A DNA stretch of 64,000 bases from assembly GCF_001702265.1 (NCBI RefSeq), contig NZ_MAUE01000022.1:59164-123163 (forward strand), given 5' to 3'. Source of the DNA: Pseudomonas aylmerensis. GTDB lineage: Bacteria; Pseudomonadota; Gammaproteobacteria; Pseudomonadales; Pseudomonadaceae. Numbering within the stretch: the stretch's first letter is position 1; every line of letters starts with the position of its first letter. The notes below the pieces were generated by a model, which made no database searches, was not told the DNA's origin, and saw only the letters and a program-made list of their open reading frames with translations. Made by a program: the position numbers and the translations under genes. Below, piece by piece: positions 53,226 to 61,785 of this stretch.

Positions 53226-54581
53226 ATGAATGCTCTAGCCCGCCACGCCGCAGGCCTGCTGTTCAGCACAGTTTGTCTGCCTCTCTCAGCCCTGGCTGCC
53301 GACCCACAACCCACCCACGAATTCACCCTGGATAACGGCCTCAAGGTGGTCGTGCGCGAAGACCATCGCGCGCCGGTGGTGGTTTCCCAGGTCTGGTACA
53401 AGGTCGGTTCGAGCTACGAAACCCCGGGCCAGACCGGTTTGTCCCACGCCCTGGAGCATATGATGTTCAAGGGTAGCGCCAAGGTCGGCCCCGGCGAAGC
53501 GTCGCTGATCCTGCGCGACCTGGGCGCCGAAGAAAACGCCTTCACCAGCGATGACTACACCGCCTACTACCAAGTGCTGGCCCGTGACCGCCTGGGTGTT
53601 GCCTTCGAGCTCGAAGCCGACCGCATGGCCAGCCTGCGCCTGCCGGCCGACGAGTTCAGCCGCGAAATCGAGGTGATCAAGGAAGAGCGCCGCCTGCGCA
53701 CCGACGACAATCCAATGTCCAAGGCCTACGAGCGCTTCAAGGCCATGGCCTACCCCGCCAGCGGCTACCACACGCCGACCATCGGCTGGATGGCCGACCT
53801 GGACCGCATGAAGGTCGAAGAGCTGCGCCACTGGTACCAATCCTGGTATGTGCCGAACAACGCCACCCTGGTGGTGGTCGGCGACGTGACCCCGGACGAG
53901 GTGAAAAACCTGGCCCAGCGTTACTTCGGCCCGATTCCCAAGCGCGACGTGCCACCCGCCAAGATCCCGATGGAGCTGGCCGAGCCTGGCGAGCGCCTGC
54001 TGACGATGCGTGTGCAGACCCAACTGCCGAGCGTGATCCTCGGTTTCAACGTCCCGGGCCTGGCTACCGCCGAAGACAAGCGCTCGGTACAAGCCCTGCG
54101 CCTGATCTCGGCCCTGCTGGACGGCGGCTACAGCGCGCGTATTTCGGAGCAACTGGAGCGCGGTGAGGAGCTGGTCTCCGCCGCATCCACCAGCTACGAC
54201 GCCTACACCCGTGGCGACAGCCTGTTCACCCTGACCGCCACGCCGAACCAGCAGAAGAAAAAGACCGTCGCCCAAGCCGAAGCGGGCCTGTGGCGCCTGC
54301 TGGAAGAATTGAAGTCCAAACCGCCGACCGCCGAAGAACTGGAGCGCATCCGCGCCCAAGTGATCGCCGGCGTGGTCTATCAGCGCGATTCCATCACCAG
54401 CCAGGCCACAGCCATCGGCTCGCTGGAAACCGTGGGGCTGTCCTGGACGCTCATGGACACTGAACTGGCCGACCTGCAAAGCGTGACCCCGGAAGATATC
54501 CAGAAAGCCGCGCGCACCTATTTCACCCGCGAACGTCTGAGCGTCGCCCATGTTATGCCTGAGGAGACCGCTCATGAGTGA
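53226..54581 (+). CDS. M16 family zinc metallopeptidase, catalytic subunit
   Basis: A 451-residue periplasmic protease. After the signal peptide (MNALARHAAGLLFSTVCLPLSALAA), the M16 zinc motif HALEHMMFKG (HxxEH) lies near residue 76, with the downstream glutamate in VAFELEADRMASLRL. Such proteases form pairs with an inactive M16 protein, here the next gene, whose start overlaps this stop (ATGAGTGA). The substrate is unknown. Confidence 0.93.
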   Translation: MNALARHAAGLLFSTVCLPLSALAADPQPTHEFTLDNGLKVVVREDHRAPVVVSQVWYKVGSSYETPGQTGLSHALEHMMFKGSAKVGPGEASLILRDLGAEENAFTSDDYTAYYQVLARDRLGVAFELEADRMASLRLPADEFSREIEVIKEERRLRTDDNPMSKAYERFKAMAYPASGYHTPTIGWMADLDRMKVEELRHWYQSWYVPNNATLVVVGDVTPDEVKNLAQRYFGPIPKRDVPPAKIPMELAEPGERLLTMRVQTQLPSVILGFNVPGLATAEDKRSVQALRLISALLDGGYSARISEQLERGEELVSAASTSYDAYTRGDSLFTLTATPNQQKKKTVAQAEAGLWRLLEELKSKPPTAEELERIRAQVIAGVVYQRDSITSQATAIGSLETVGLSWTLMDTELADLQSVTPEDIQKAARTYFTRERLSVAHVMPEETAHE

Positions 54582-56064
54582 TCGCAAAAGCAGCCGCCTG
54601 GTCCTGCCGGGCTTGATCGTCGTCACCTTGATCGCGGCAAGTGCCGTGTATTTCCTGCGCCCGAGCGACTCGATGGCCAGCCAGGCGCTGGACACGGCGC
54701 AATCGGCCAACACGCTGCAATCGCTGGCTGAGCTGGACGGCAAGGCGCCGACGAACCGCAAGCTCGATGTGCAGACCTGGACCACCGCCGAAGGCGCCAA
54801 GGTGCTGTTCGTGGAAGCCCATGAACTGCCGATGTTCGACATGCGCATCCTGTTCGCCGCCGGCAGCAGCCAGGACGGCAACACCCCAGGCGTGGCACTG
54901 CTGACCAACGCCATGCTCAACGAAGGCGTGCCGGGCAAGGACGTCAGCCAGATCGCCAGCGGTTTTGAAGGCCTGGGCGCCGACTTCGGCAATGGCGCTT
55001 ATCGCGACATGGCTCTGGTATCCCTGCGCAGCCTCAGCGACAGCGATAAACGCGACGCCGCCCTGGCACTGTTCGACCAGGTGATCGGCAAGCCGACCTT
55101 CCCTGCCGACTCTCTTGTGCGGATCAAGAACCAGATTCTCGCCGGCTTCGAGTACCAGAAGCAGAACCCCGCCAAGCTGGCCAGCCTGGAGCTGTTCAAG
55201 CGCCTGTATGGCGATCACCCGTACGCGCACCCGAGCGAAGGCACGCCGCAAAGCATCCCGAAGATTACCCTCGCGCAGTTGCAGGCGTTCCACGCCAAGG
55301 CTTATGCAGCAGGTAATGCGGTGATCGCCGTGGTCGGCGACCTGACCCGCGCCGAAGCCGAAGCCATGACGGCCAAGGTCTCGGCGTCGTTGCCCAAGGG
55401 CCCGGCGCTGGCCAAGATTGCCCAGCCGACCGAACCCAAGGCCGGCCTGAGCCATATCGAGTTCCCGTCCAAGCAGACGCACTTGCTGTTCGCCCAACTG
55501 GGCATCGACCGCGCCGACCCGGACTACGCAGCCCTGTCCCTGGGCAACCAGATCCTCGGCGGCGGCGGTTTCGGCACGCGCTTGATGAGCGAAGTGCGCG
55601 AGAAGCGCGGCCTGACCTACGGCGTGTACTCCGGTTTCTCGCCGATGCAGGTGCGCGGCCCGTTCATGATCAACCTGCAGACCCGCGCCGAAATGAGCGG
55701 TGGCACCCTGCGCCTGGTCGAGGAAGTGCTGGCCGACTACCTCAAGACCGGCCCGACACAGAAGGAACTGGACGACGCCAAGCGTGAGCTGGCCGGCAGC
55801 TTCCCATTGTCCACCGCCAGCAACGCGGACATCGTCGGACAACTGGGCGCGATGGGTTTCTACAACCTGCCGCTGAGCTATCTTGAAGATTTCATGAAAC
55901 AATCCCAGGCCCTGACCGTAGAGCAGGTCAAGGCTGCCATGAACAAACACTTGAGCGCCGACAAGATGGTCATCGTGACCGCCGGCCCGACGATTGCGCA
56001 AAAGCCACTACCGCCCCCCACTGACAAACCCGCCGAGCAGCCGCTCGGGGTTCCGGAGCATTAA
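54574..56064 (+). CDS. M16 family peptidase-like protein, probably non-catalytic partner
   Basis: A 496-residue protein with one N-terminal hydrophobic segment (LVLPGLIVVTLIAASAVYFL) and two M16 lobes. The zinc-binding HxxEH is replaced by NTPGVALLTNAMLNEGVPG, so it should be inactive, but the C-terminal RRxxY-like substrate loop is kept (FGTRLMSEVREKRGLTYGVY). It probably forms a heterodimer with the upstream catalytic subunit. A proline-rich tail ends the protein. Confidence 0.9.
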   Translation: MSDRKSSRLVLPGLIVVTLIAASAVYFLRPSDSMASQALDTAQSANTLQSLAELDGKAPTNRKLDVQTWTTAEGAKVLFVEAHELPMFDMRILFAAGSSQDGNTPGVALLTNAMLNEGVPGKDVSQIASGFEGLGADFGNGAYRDMALVSLRSLSDSDKRDAALALFDQVIGKPTFPADSLVRIKNQILAGFEYQKQNPAKLASLELFKRLYGDHPYAHPSEGTPQSIPKITLAQLQAFHAKAYAAGNAVIAVVGDLTRAEAEAMTAKVSASLPKGPALAKIAQPTEPKAGLSHIEFPSKQTHLLFAQLGIDRADPDYAALSLGNQILGGGGFGTRLMSEVREKRGLTYGVYSGFSPMQVRGPFMINLQTRAEMSGGTLRLVEEVLADYLKTGPTQKELDDAKRELAGSFPLSTASNADIVGQLGAMGFYNLPLSYLEDFMKQSQALTVEQVKAAMNKHLSADKMVIVTAGPTIAQKPLPPPTDKPAEQPLGVPEH

Positions 56065-56681
56065 TGGCCAGTTCATCTCGCCCGAAAAAACCTGTCCACA
56101 ACGTGCATAACGGTGTGGGCCAACTGCGCATCATTGGTGGCGAATGGGGCAGCCGCAAGCTGAGCTTCCCCGACGTCGTCGGCCTGCGCCCCACGCCTGA
56201 TCGCGTGCGTGAAACCCTGTTCAACTGGCTCGCGCCGTATATCGGCGGGGCCAAAGTGCTGGATCCGTTTGCCGGCAGCGGCGCATTGTTCCTCGAGGCG
56301 CTGTCCCGTGGCGCAGCCCAGGCCCAGGCGCTGGATGCAAGCAATGTGGCGGTGTCCAGCCTCAAGGAACACCTCGGCACCCTGCGCTGCACCAACGGCC
56401 AGGTGCAAACCGCCGACGCGCTGCGCTATCTGGAAACCCAGCCGGCAAGCGAATACGACGTGGTATTCCTCGACCCGCCGTTCAACCAGAACCTGTTGCC
56501 CGCCGTGTGCACCTTGCTCGAAGAGCGCCAATGGCTGGCGGCGGATGCATGGATCTACACTGAAAGCGAGACCGCGCCGTCAACCCTCGGCTTGCCTGGC
56601 GCCTGGCGCCTGCACCGGGAGCAGAAGTCCGGTCGGGTGTATTACGCGTTGTGGCATCGGTTGGTCGACAGCGTCGCTTAA
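56064..56681 (+). CDS. rsmD: 16S rRNA (guanine-966-N2)-methyltransferase
   Basis: A 205-residue SAM enzyme with LRIIGGEWGSRKLSFPDV at the start, GLRPTPDRVRETLFNWLAPY, VLDPFAGSGALFLEALSRGA and the catalytic VVFLDPPFNQNLL (DPPF). The start codon overlaps the preceding stop (TAATG). A REP pair follows. Confidence 0.95.
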   Translation: MASSSRPKKPVHNVHNGVGQLRIIGGEWGSRKLSFPDVVGLRPTPDRVRETLFNWLAPYIGGAKVLDPFAGSGALFLEALSRGAAQAQALDASNVAVSSLKEHLGTLRCTNGQVQTADALRYLETQPASEYDVVFLDPPFNQNLLPAVCTLLEERQWLAADAWIYTESETAPSTLGLPGAWRLHREQKSGRVYYALWHRLVDSVA

Positions 56682-56701
56682 TCTGTGGCGAGCAAGCTTG
56701 T

Positions 56702-56836
56702 TGTGGTGAGCGGGCTTGCCCCGCGTCGGGCTGCGCAGCAGCCCCATAACCGCGACGGTGCTCTAACTGAATTAATGCGGCGTTCGTGTTGGGGCCGCTT
56801 CGCACCCCGACGCGGGTGCAAGCCCGCTCGCCACAG
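56702..56836. repeat. REP pair, GCGAGCGGGCTTGCCCCGCG class
   Basis: TTGTGGTGAGCGGGCTTGCC and CCGCGTCGGGCTGCGCAGCA face GGGGCCGCTTCGCACCCC and GACGCGGGTGCAAGCCCGCT plus CGCCACA. A partial extra copy of the left end (TGTGGCGAGCAAGCTTG) lies just before it. Confidence 0.8.
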
Positions 56837-56848
56837 ACTGAGAGTTTC

Positions 56849-57844
56849 ATGACACCGTCCTCCGAACTGTTCACCCCCGCCTTCGGCCTCGGCAACCCTC
56901 ACCTGCAAACCCTGTGGGGGCCGCTATGGCGCCCCACTACCCATATCGAACGCCAGCGCGAACGCCTGTGGCTGGAAGACGGCGATTTTCTGGACCTCGA
57001 CTGGCATGGTCCGCATGACGCGCAGGCGCCATTGGTGCTGGTGCTGCATGGGCTGACCGGCTCATCCAATTCCCCCTATGTAGCCGGCCTGCAAAAAGTC
57101 CTCGCGGCTCAAGGCTGGGCCAGTGCCGCCTTGAACTGGCGTGGCTGTTCCGGCGAACCAAACCTGTTGGCACGCAGCTATCACTCGGGCGCCAGCGAGG
57201 ATCTGGCCGCGGCGATTGCCCACCTGCGCGCGAAACGGCCGTTGGCGCCGTTGTATGCAGTGGGTTATTCGCTGGGGGGCAATGTGCTGCTCAAACACTT
57301 GGGCGAAACCGGCGAAGCCTCCGGCTTGCAAGGCGCGGCGGCGGTGTCGGTGCCGTTCCGGCTGGACCAGTGTGCGGACCGTATCGGGCTGGGTTTCTCG
57401 CGGGTTTATCAAAAGCACTTCATGCGTGAAATGCTCGCGTATATCCGCGTCAAACAAAGCCGTTTTTTACAGGATGGCCGGGCAGACGGGCTGAAAACCC
57501 TGGAAGCCCTCGGCTCACTGGAGAAGATGCGCACGTTCTGGGACTTCGATGGCCGGGTCACCGCGCCACTGCACGGTTTCCTGAGTGCCGAGGACTACTA
57601 CCGCCGTGCGTCGAGCCGCTACTACCTGGGGGCGATCCGCACCTCGACGCTGATTATCCAGGCGGCCGATGATCCATTTGTATTCGCCCATAGCCTGCCC
57701 GAGGCCAGCGAGTTATCGGAGTGCACCGAGTTTGAGCTGACGGCAAAGGGTGGGCATGTGGGGTTCGTCGACGGCTCGCTGAGGCGCCCGGGTTATTACC
57801 TCGAACGCCGAATTCCTCAGTGGCTACTGGCACAACACGGCTGA
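56849..57844 (+). CDS. YheT-type alpha/beta hydrolase
   Basis: A 331-residue hydrolase beginning MTPSSELFTPAFGLGNPHLQ, then TLWGPLWRPTTHIERQRERL. The oxyanion segment is LVLHGLTGSSNSPYVAGL, the nucleophile serine is in YAVGYSLGGNVLLKHLGE, and the acid/histidine parts are QAADDPFVFAHSLPEA and TAKGGHVGFVDGS. YheT-like proteins have unknown substrates, with weak esterase activity in some members. Confidence 0.92.
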   Translation: MTPSSELFTPAFGLGNPHLQTLWGPLWRPTTHIERQRERLWLEDGDFLDLDWHGPHDAQAPLVLVLHGLTGSSNSPYVAGLQKVLAAQGWASAALNWRGCSGEPNLLARSYHSGASEDLAAAIAHLRAKRPLAPLYAVGYSLGGNVLLKHLGETGEASGLQGAAAVSVPFRLDQCADRIGLGFSRVYQKHFMREMLAYIRVKQSRFLQDGRADGLKTLEALGSLEKMRTFWDFDGRVTAPLHGFLSAEDYYRRASSRYYLGAIRTSTLIIQAADDPFVFAHSLPEASELSECTEFELTAKGGHVGFVDGSLRRPGYYLERRIPQWLLAQHG

Positions 57845-57845
57845 A

Positions 57846-57938
57846 CATGGAGAGGCTGGCTTGCCTGCGATAGCAGTGTGTCAGCCGATTATCCGCTCGC
57901 TGACACGCCCTCATCGCAGGTAAGCCAACTCCCACACT
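57846..57938. repeat. REP pair between the hydrolase and sulfurtransferase genes
   Basis: ATGGAGAGGCTGGCTTGCCT and GCGATAGCAGTG face CCTCATCGCAGGTAAGCCAA and CTCCCACAC. The genes on either side converge. Confidence 0.8.
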
Positions 57939-57963
57939 CGATGCGGTTCACACCGCAACCGAC

Positions 57964-58818
57964 TCAGTCGCCCGTAGCAATTTCACGCTGCGGATCGGTA
58001 ATCCACTCACTCCACGACCCCGCATACAACTTGCCCAACGGATAACCCGCCAGGCTCAGGGCGAACAGGTTGTGGCACGCCGTCACCCCTGAACCGCAAT
58101 ACGCCACCAACTCCTCCGGTGAACGCCCCTGCAATTGAGCGGCGAAACGCTGCTTGAGCTGGTCGGCTGGCAGGAAACGGCCATCACTGCCAAGGTTTTC
58201 GGTGAACGCCGCACACTGCGCGCCGGGGATGTGCCCGGCGATCGGGTCGATGGGTTCCACGTCACCGCGAAAACGTGGCTGGGCGCGGGCATCGATCAAG
58301 GTCAGGCCCGGTTGGCCCAGGCGTTTTTGCAGGTGTTCTGCATCCAGCACCAGGCGGTTGTCCGGCGTCCCGGCGAAGGTACCCGGCTCGACCACCGGCG
58401 CGTCCAGGCTCAGCGGGAAACCGGCGACGTGCCAGGCCTTGAGGCCGCCGTCCAGGATAAACACACCGTCACGTTTGCCCAGCCAGGCCAGCAACCACCA
58501 GGCGCGGGCAGCAAAGGCGCCGGGGCCGTCGTCATACAGCACGACATCGGTGTCGGCGTTAATACCCCAGGCGCGCAATTGCCGGGCAAAGGTGTCCGCC
58601 ACCGGCAACGGGTGACGACCGGTCACGCCCTTGGTCACCGGGCCGCTGAGATGGCGCTCGAGGTCGGCGTACTGCGCGCCCTCAATATGCCCTTCGGCAT
58701 AGCTGCACAGCCCGTAGTCCGGGTCTTCCAAGGCAAAACGGCAATCCAGGATCACCAGCCCGGCCGACTTCTGGCGCTCGGCCAATTGCTGGGGGCTGAT
58801 CAGTTGGGCAAGCGGCAT
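57964..58818 (-). CDS. sseA: 3-mercaptopyruvate sulfurtransferase
   Basis: A 284-residue two-domain rhodanese-fold enzyme. The active-site loop is YCGSGVTACHN with C241; CGSGV(T/G) is characteristic of mercaptopyruvate sulfurtransferases, where thiosulfate sulfurtransferases have CRxGx(R/T). The N-terminal domain begins MPLAQLISPQQLAERQ. The enzyme transfers sulfur from mercaptopyruvate to thiol acceptors. Confidence 0.92.
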   Translation of the reverse strand: MPLAQLISPQQLAERQKSAGLVILDCRFALEDPDYGLCSYAEGHIEGAQYADLERHLSGPVTKGVTGRHPLPVADTFARQLRAWGINADTDVVLYDDGPGAFAARAWWLLAWLGKRDGVFILDGGLKAWHVAGFPLSLDAPVVEPGTFAGTPDNRLVLDAEHLQKRLGQPGLTLIDARAQPRFRGDVEPIDPIAGHIPGAQCAAFTENLGSDGRFLPADQLKQRFAAQLQGRSPEELVAYCGSGVTACHNLFALSLAGYPLGKLYAGSWSEWITDPQREIATGD

Positions 58819-58851
58819 GACGGACTCCTGTGAACAGATTCGGGAAAGGTC

Positions 58852-59523
58852 CTACTTCACTTCTTCCAGTGCCTGATTCAACGGCACGTAAAACTCTTTG
58901 AACAGGGCATCCACCGCGTCTTTCGCCTGGGGCGTGACGAACCCGGCCTCCAGCACCAGCACCTGGTAGACCCCGCGCTTGATGGCTTCGGCGCTCAAAT
59001 GGGCGGAGTTTTCATTGGTGGTGCACAAGAACCGCACCCACGAGGTGAGGATGATCCACGCATTGAGGGTCAGGGCCTCGGTCTGCACCGGGTCCATGTT
59101 GAGGATGCCGGCATCGACAAACCCTTGGTAAATGGCGTTGCCCTGGATCAGGCAGCGCTGGGAAAACCGTCGGTAGCCAGTCGCCAGTTCCGGGTCGCTT
59201 TCCAGCAAGTGCTCAAGGTCACGGTGCAGGAAGCGGTAGCGCCACATGCCGGCCAGCACGGCCTGCAGGTAAAAGCGCTTGTCTTCGACGGTCACGGCGC
59301 GGCCTTGGGGCGGGCGCAGAAAACTGTCCACCAACGCTTCGTACTCACGAAACAACACGGCGATGATCGCCTGCTTGTTGGGGAAGTGGTAGTACAGGTT
59401 GCCCGGCGAAATTTCCATATGGGCGGCAATGTGATTGGTGCTCACACTGCGCTCGCCCTGCTGGTTAAAAAGCTCCAGGCTGGTTTGCACAATGCGCTCG
59501 CTGGTCTTTACTCGTGGTGCCAT
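58852..59523 (-). CDS. TetR-family transcriptional regulator
   Basis: A 223-residue regulator. The TetR helix-turn-helix is SERIVQTSLELFNQQGERSV, then STNHIAAHMEISPGNLYYHF. The C-terminal domain is a ligand-binding helical bundle. It is divergent from the aldehyde dehydrogenase gene across 146 bp, so it probably controls the aldehyde dehydrogenase/Tat lipoprotein/GMC genes and itself. Confidence 0.9.
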   Translation of the reverse strand: MAPRVKTSERIVQTSLELFNQQGERSVSTNHIAAHMEISPGNLYYHFPNKQAIIAVLFREYEALVDSFLRPPQGRAVTVEDKRFYLQAVLAGMWRYRFLHRDLEHLLESDPELATGYRRFSQRCLIQGNAIYQGFVDAGILNMDPVQTEALTLNAWIILTSWVRFLCTTNENSAHLSAEAIKRGVYQVLVLEAGFVTPQAKDAVDALFKEFYVPLNQALEEVK

Positions 59524-59669
59524 AGGGGATCAGCTTCTAAACACGTGATGGGGCATCTTACGGCCTATCCTTGCAAGGATAAATCTGCATGTTGCTGCAA
59601 TGTTATTTGACAATTTAGAGCAATGACTCTAAAAATCCACGCAGACCTATAACAATCGGGAACTGCGCC

Positions 59670-61097
59670 ATGTCTGCCAACATTGCCTATCTGCAAGATT
59701 CCCAGGCGCTGGATCATCTCCAGGACCTGTTCGACGCGCAACGCCGTGCCTATGCCGCCAACCCGATGCCGCCGGCGGCGCAGCGCCAGCAGTGGCTCAA
59801 GGCTCTGCGTGATGTGCTCAGCGACGAACGCCAGGCGTTGATCGACGCGATCAGCCAGGACTTCAGCCACCGCAGTGCAGACGAAACCCTGTTCGCCGAA
59901 TTGATGCCCAGCCTGCATGGCATTCACTACGCCAGCAAACACCTCAAGGGCTGGATGAAACCTTCCCGTCGCGCTGTAGGCATTGCCTTCCAGCCGGCTT
60001 CAGCCAAGGTGATCTACCAACCGCTGGGCGTGGTCGGGGTGATCGTGCCCTGGAACTACCCGCTGTACCTGGCCATTGGCCCCCTGGTCGGGGCGTTGGC
60101 CGCCGGAAACCGGGTGATGCTCAAGCTCAGCGAGTCCACACCCGCCACCGGCGAGTTGCTCAAGGCGCTGCTGGCGAAGATTTTCCCCGAGGACCTGGTG
60201 TGCGTAGTGCTCGGCGAGGCCGAAGTGGGCATGGCGTTTTCCAAGCTGCGTTTCGATCATCTGCTGTTTACCGGCGCCACCAGCATCGGCAAACATGTGA
60301 TGCGCGCCGCGGCCGAACACCTCACGCCGGTGACCCTGGAATTGGGCGGCAAGTCACCGGCCATAGTGTCTGCCGATGTGCCACTCAAGGATGCCGCCGA
60401 ACGAATCGCCTTCGGCAAGGCCTTGAATGCCGGGCAAACCTGTGTGGCGCCAGACTACGTGCTGGTGCCGGAAGATCGCGTTGAGGGTTTCGTCGAGGCT
60501 TACAGCAAGGCCGTCCGCGGGTTTTATCCGACGCTAACCGATAACCCGGACTACACCGCCATCATCAATGAGCGGCAACTGGCCCGGCTGAATGCCTACG
60601 TCAAGGACGCCACCGACAAGGGCGCCACGCTGGTCCCCTTGTACGATCAGGGCCAGGCCCGGCGCATGGCCCACAGCCTGTTGCTGAATGTCAGCGATGA
60701 CATGACCGTGATGCAGGACGAGATCTTCGGCCCGGTGCTGCCGATCGTGCCGTATCGAGGCCTCGACCAGGCGTTTGCCTACATCAACGAAAGGCCTCGC
60801 CCACTGGCCCTGTATTACTTCGGCTACAACAAGGGCGAGCAGAATCGCGTACTTCACGAGACTCATTCCGGCGGCGTGTGCCTGAACGACACCCTGCTGC
60901 ACGTGGCCCAGGATGACATGCCCTTTGGCGGCATCGGCCCCTCGGGCATGGGCCACTACCACGGCCACGAAGGTTTTCTCACGTTCAGCAAAGCCAAGGG
61001 CGTGCTGGTGAAACAGCGCCTCAATGCGGCCAAGTTGATCTACCCGCCGTACGGCAAAGCCATCCAGAAGTTGATCCAGAAGCTGTTCGTTCGCTGA
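59670..61097 (+). CDS. Coniferyl-type aldehyde dehydrogenase
   Basis: A 475-residue class 3-like aldehyde dehydrogenase, close in pattern to CalB coniferyl aldehyde dehydrogenase. The general base glutamate is in TLELGGKSPAIVSADV and the catalytic cysteine C258 in NAGQTCVAPDYVLVPEDRV. There is no signal peptide. The real substrate is not known; its operon with a GMC alcohol oxidoreductase suggests an aldehyde made from an alcohol. Confidence 0.92.
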   Translation: MSANIAYLQDSQALDHLQDLFDAQRRAYAANPMPPAAQRQQWLKALRDVLSDERQALIDAISQDFSHRSADETLFAELMPSLHGIHYASKHLKGWMKPSRRAVGIAFQPASAKVIYQPLGVVGVIVPWNYPLYLAIGPLVGALAAGNRVMLKLSESTPATGELLKALLAKIFPEDLVCVVLGEAEVGMAFSKLRFDHLLFTGATSIGKHVMRAAAEHLTPVTLELGGKSPAIVSADVPLKDAAERIAFGKALNAGQTCVAPDYVLVPEDRVEGFVEAYSKAVRGFYPTLTDNPDYTAIINERQLARLNAYVKDATDKGATLVPLYDQGQARRMAHSLLLNVSDDMTVMQDEIFGPVLPIVPYRGLDQAFAYINERPRPLALYYFGYNKGEQNRVLHETHSGGVCLNDTLLHVAQDDMPFGGIGPSGMGHYHGHEGFLTFSKAKGVLVKQRLNAAKLIYPPYGKAIQKLIQKLFVR

Positions 61098-61125
61098 TTC
61101 CGCCACTCTCGGGATAACAATAACA

Positions 61126-61671
61126 ATGAACCCTAGCCTGACTGATTCACCCGCGCTGTCGCGGCGCGGCGTATTGAAAATCGGCTTGTGCGCCAGTGCT
61201 TTCCTGGCCACGGCCGGGCTCGGCGCCAGCCTCAGCGGCTGCTCCAGCAGCACCCCGGCCAGCGGCTTTGCCATGCTGCGCAGCAGTGACCTGCCGTTTT
61301 TGCGCGCGGTAATCCCGGTGTTGCTCGAAGGCGCGGCAAGCGCCCAAGAGGTGGTCGCCGGGATTGACGACACTCTGAAAAAACTCGACTACAGCCTGCA
61401 GCACCTGTCGCCGGAAATGTTCAAGCTCACCCAGCAACTGTTCGACGTATTGGGCATGGGCATCACCCGTGGCCCATTGACCGGCATCTGGGGCAGTTGG
61501 GAAAACGCCAGCGCGGAGCAGATCCGCAACTTCCTGCACCGCTGGGAAAACAGCTATCTCAACCTGCTGCGCATGGGCCAGGGCTCGCTGCTCAAGCTGG
61601 TAATCATGTCGTGGTACTTCCGCCCGCAGTCCTGGGCGCATTGCGGCTATCCGGGCCCGCCCAAGGTCTAG
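61126..61671 (+). CDS. Tat-exported lipoprotein, probable small partner of the GMC oxidoreductase
   Basis: A 181-residue protein. The N-terminus has a twin-arginine motif SRRGVLKIG (S-R-R-x-V-L-K) at residues 12-20, then a hydrophobic stretch ending in the lipobox LSGC (cysteine near residue 41). The mature part is helical. Gluconate 2-dehydrogenase and related GMC enzymes have a Tat-signal small subunit that carries the flavoprotein across the membrane; position and signal fit that role. Direct homology is weak by eye. Confidence 0.75.
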   Translation: MNPSLTDSPALSRRGVLKIGLCASAFLATAGLGASLSGCSSSTPASGFAMLRSSDLPFLRAVIPVLLEGAASAQEVVAGIDDTLKKLDYSLQHLSPEMFKLTQQLFDVLGMGITRGPLTGIWGSWENASAEQIRNFLHRWENSYLNLLRMGQGSLLKLVIMSWYFRPQSWAHCGYPGPPKV

Positions 61672-61693
61672 CCCTGGCTGAAAACCCGCTGCA

Positions 61694-61748
61694 ATGTGGG
61701 GCTGTACCCGCAGGCAGGCCGCTTTCGCAGGCAAGCCAGCTCCCACAC
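61694..61748. repeat. Shortened REP-like element between the Tat lipoprotein and GMC genes
   Basis: AATGTGGGGCTGTACCCGCA and GGCAGGCCGCTTTCGCAGGC face AAGCCAGCTCCCACACT. It is about 55 bp, so the centre and part of one arm are missing. Confidence 0.65.
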
Positions 61749-61785
61749 TGACTGCAACTTCGTATAACAATAAGAGTGCCTGTCT

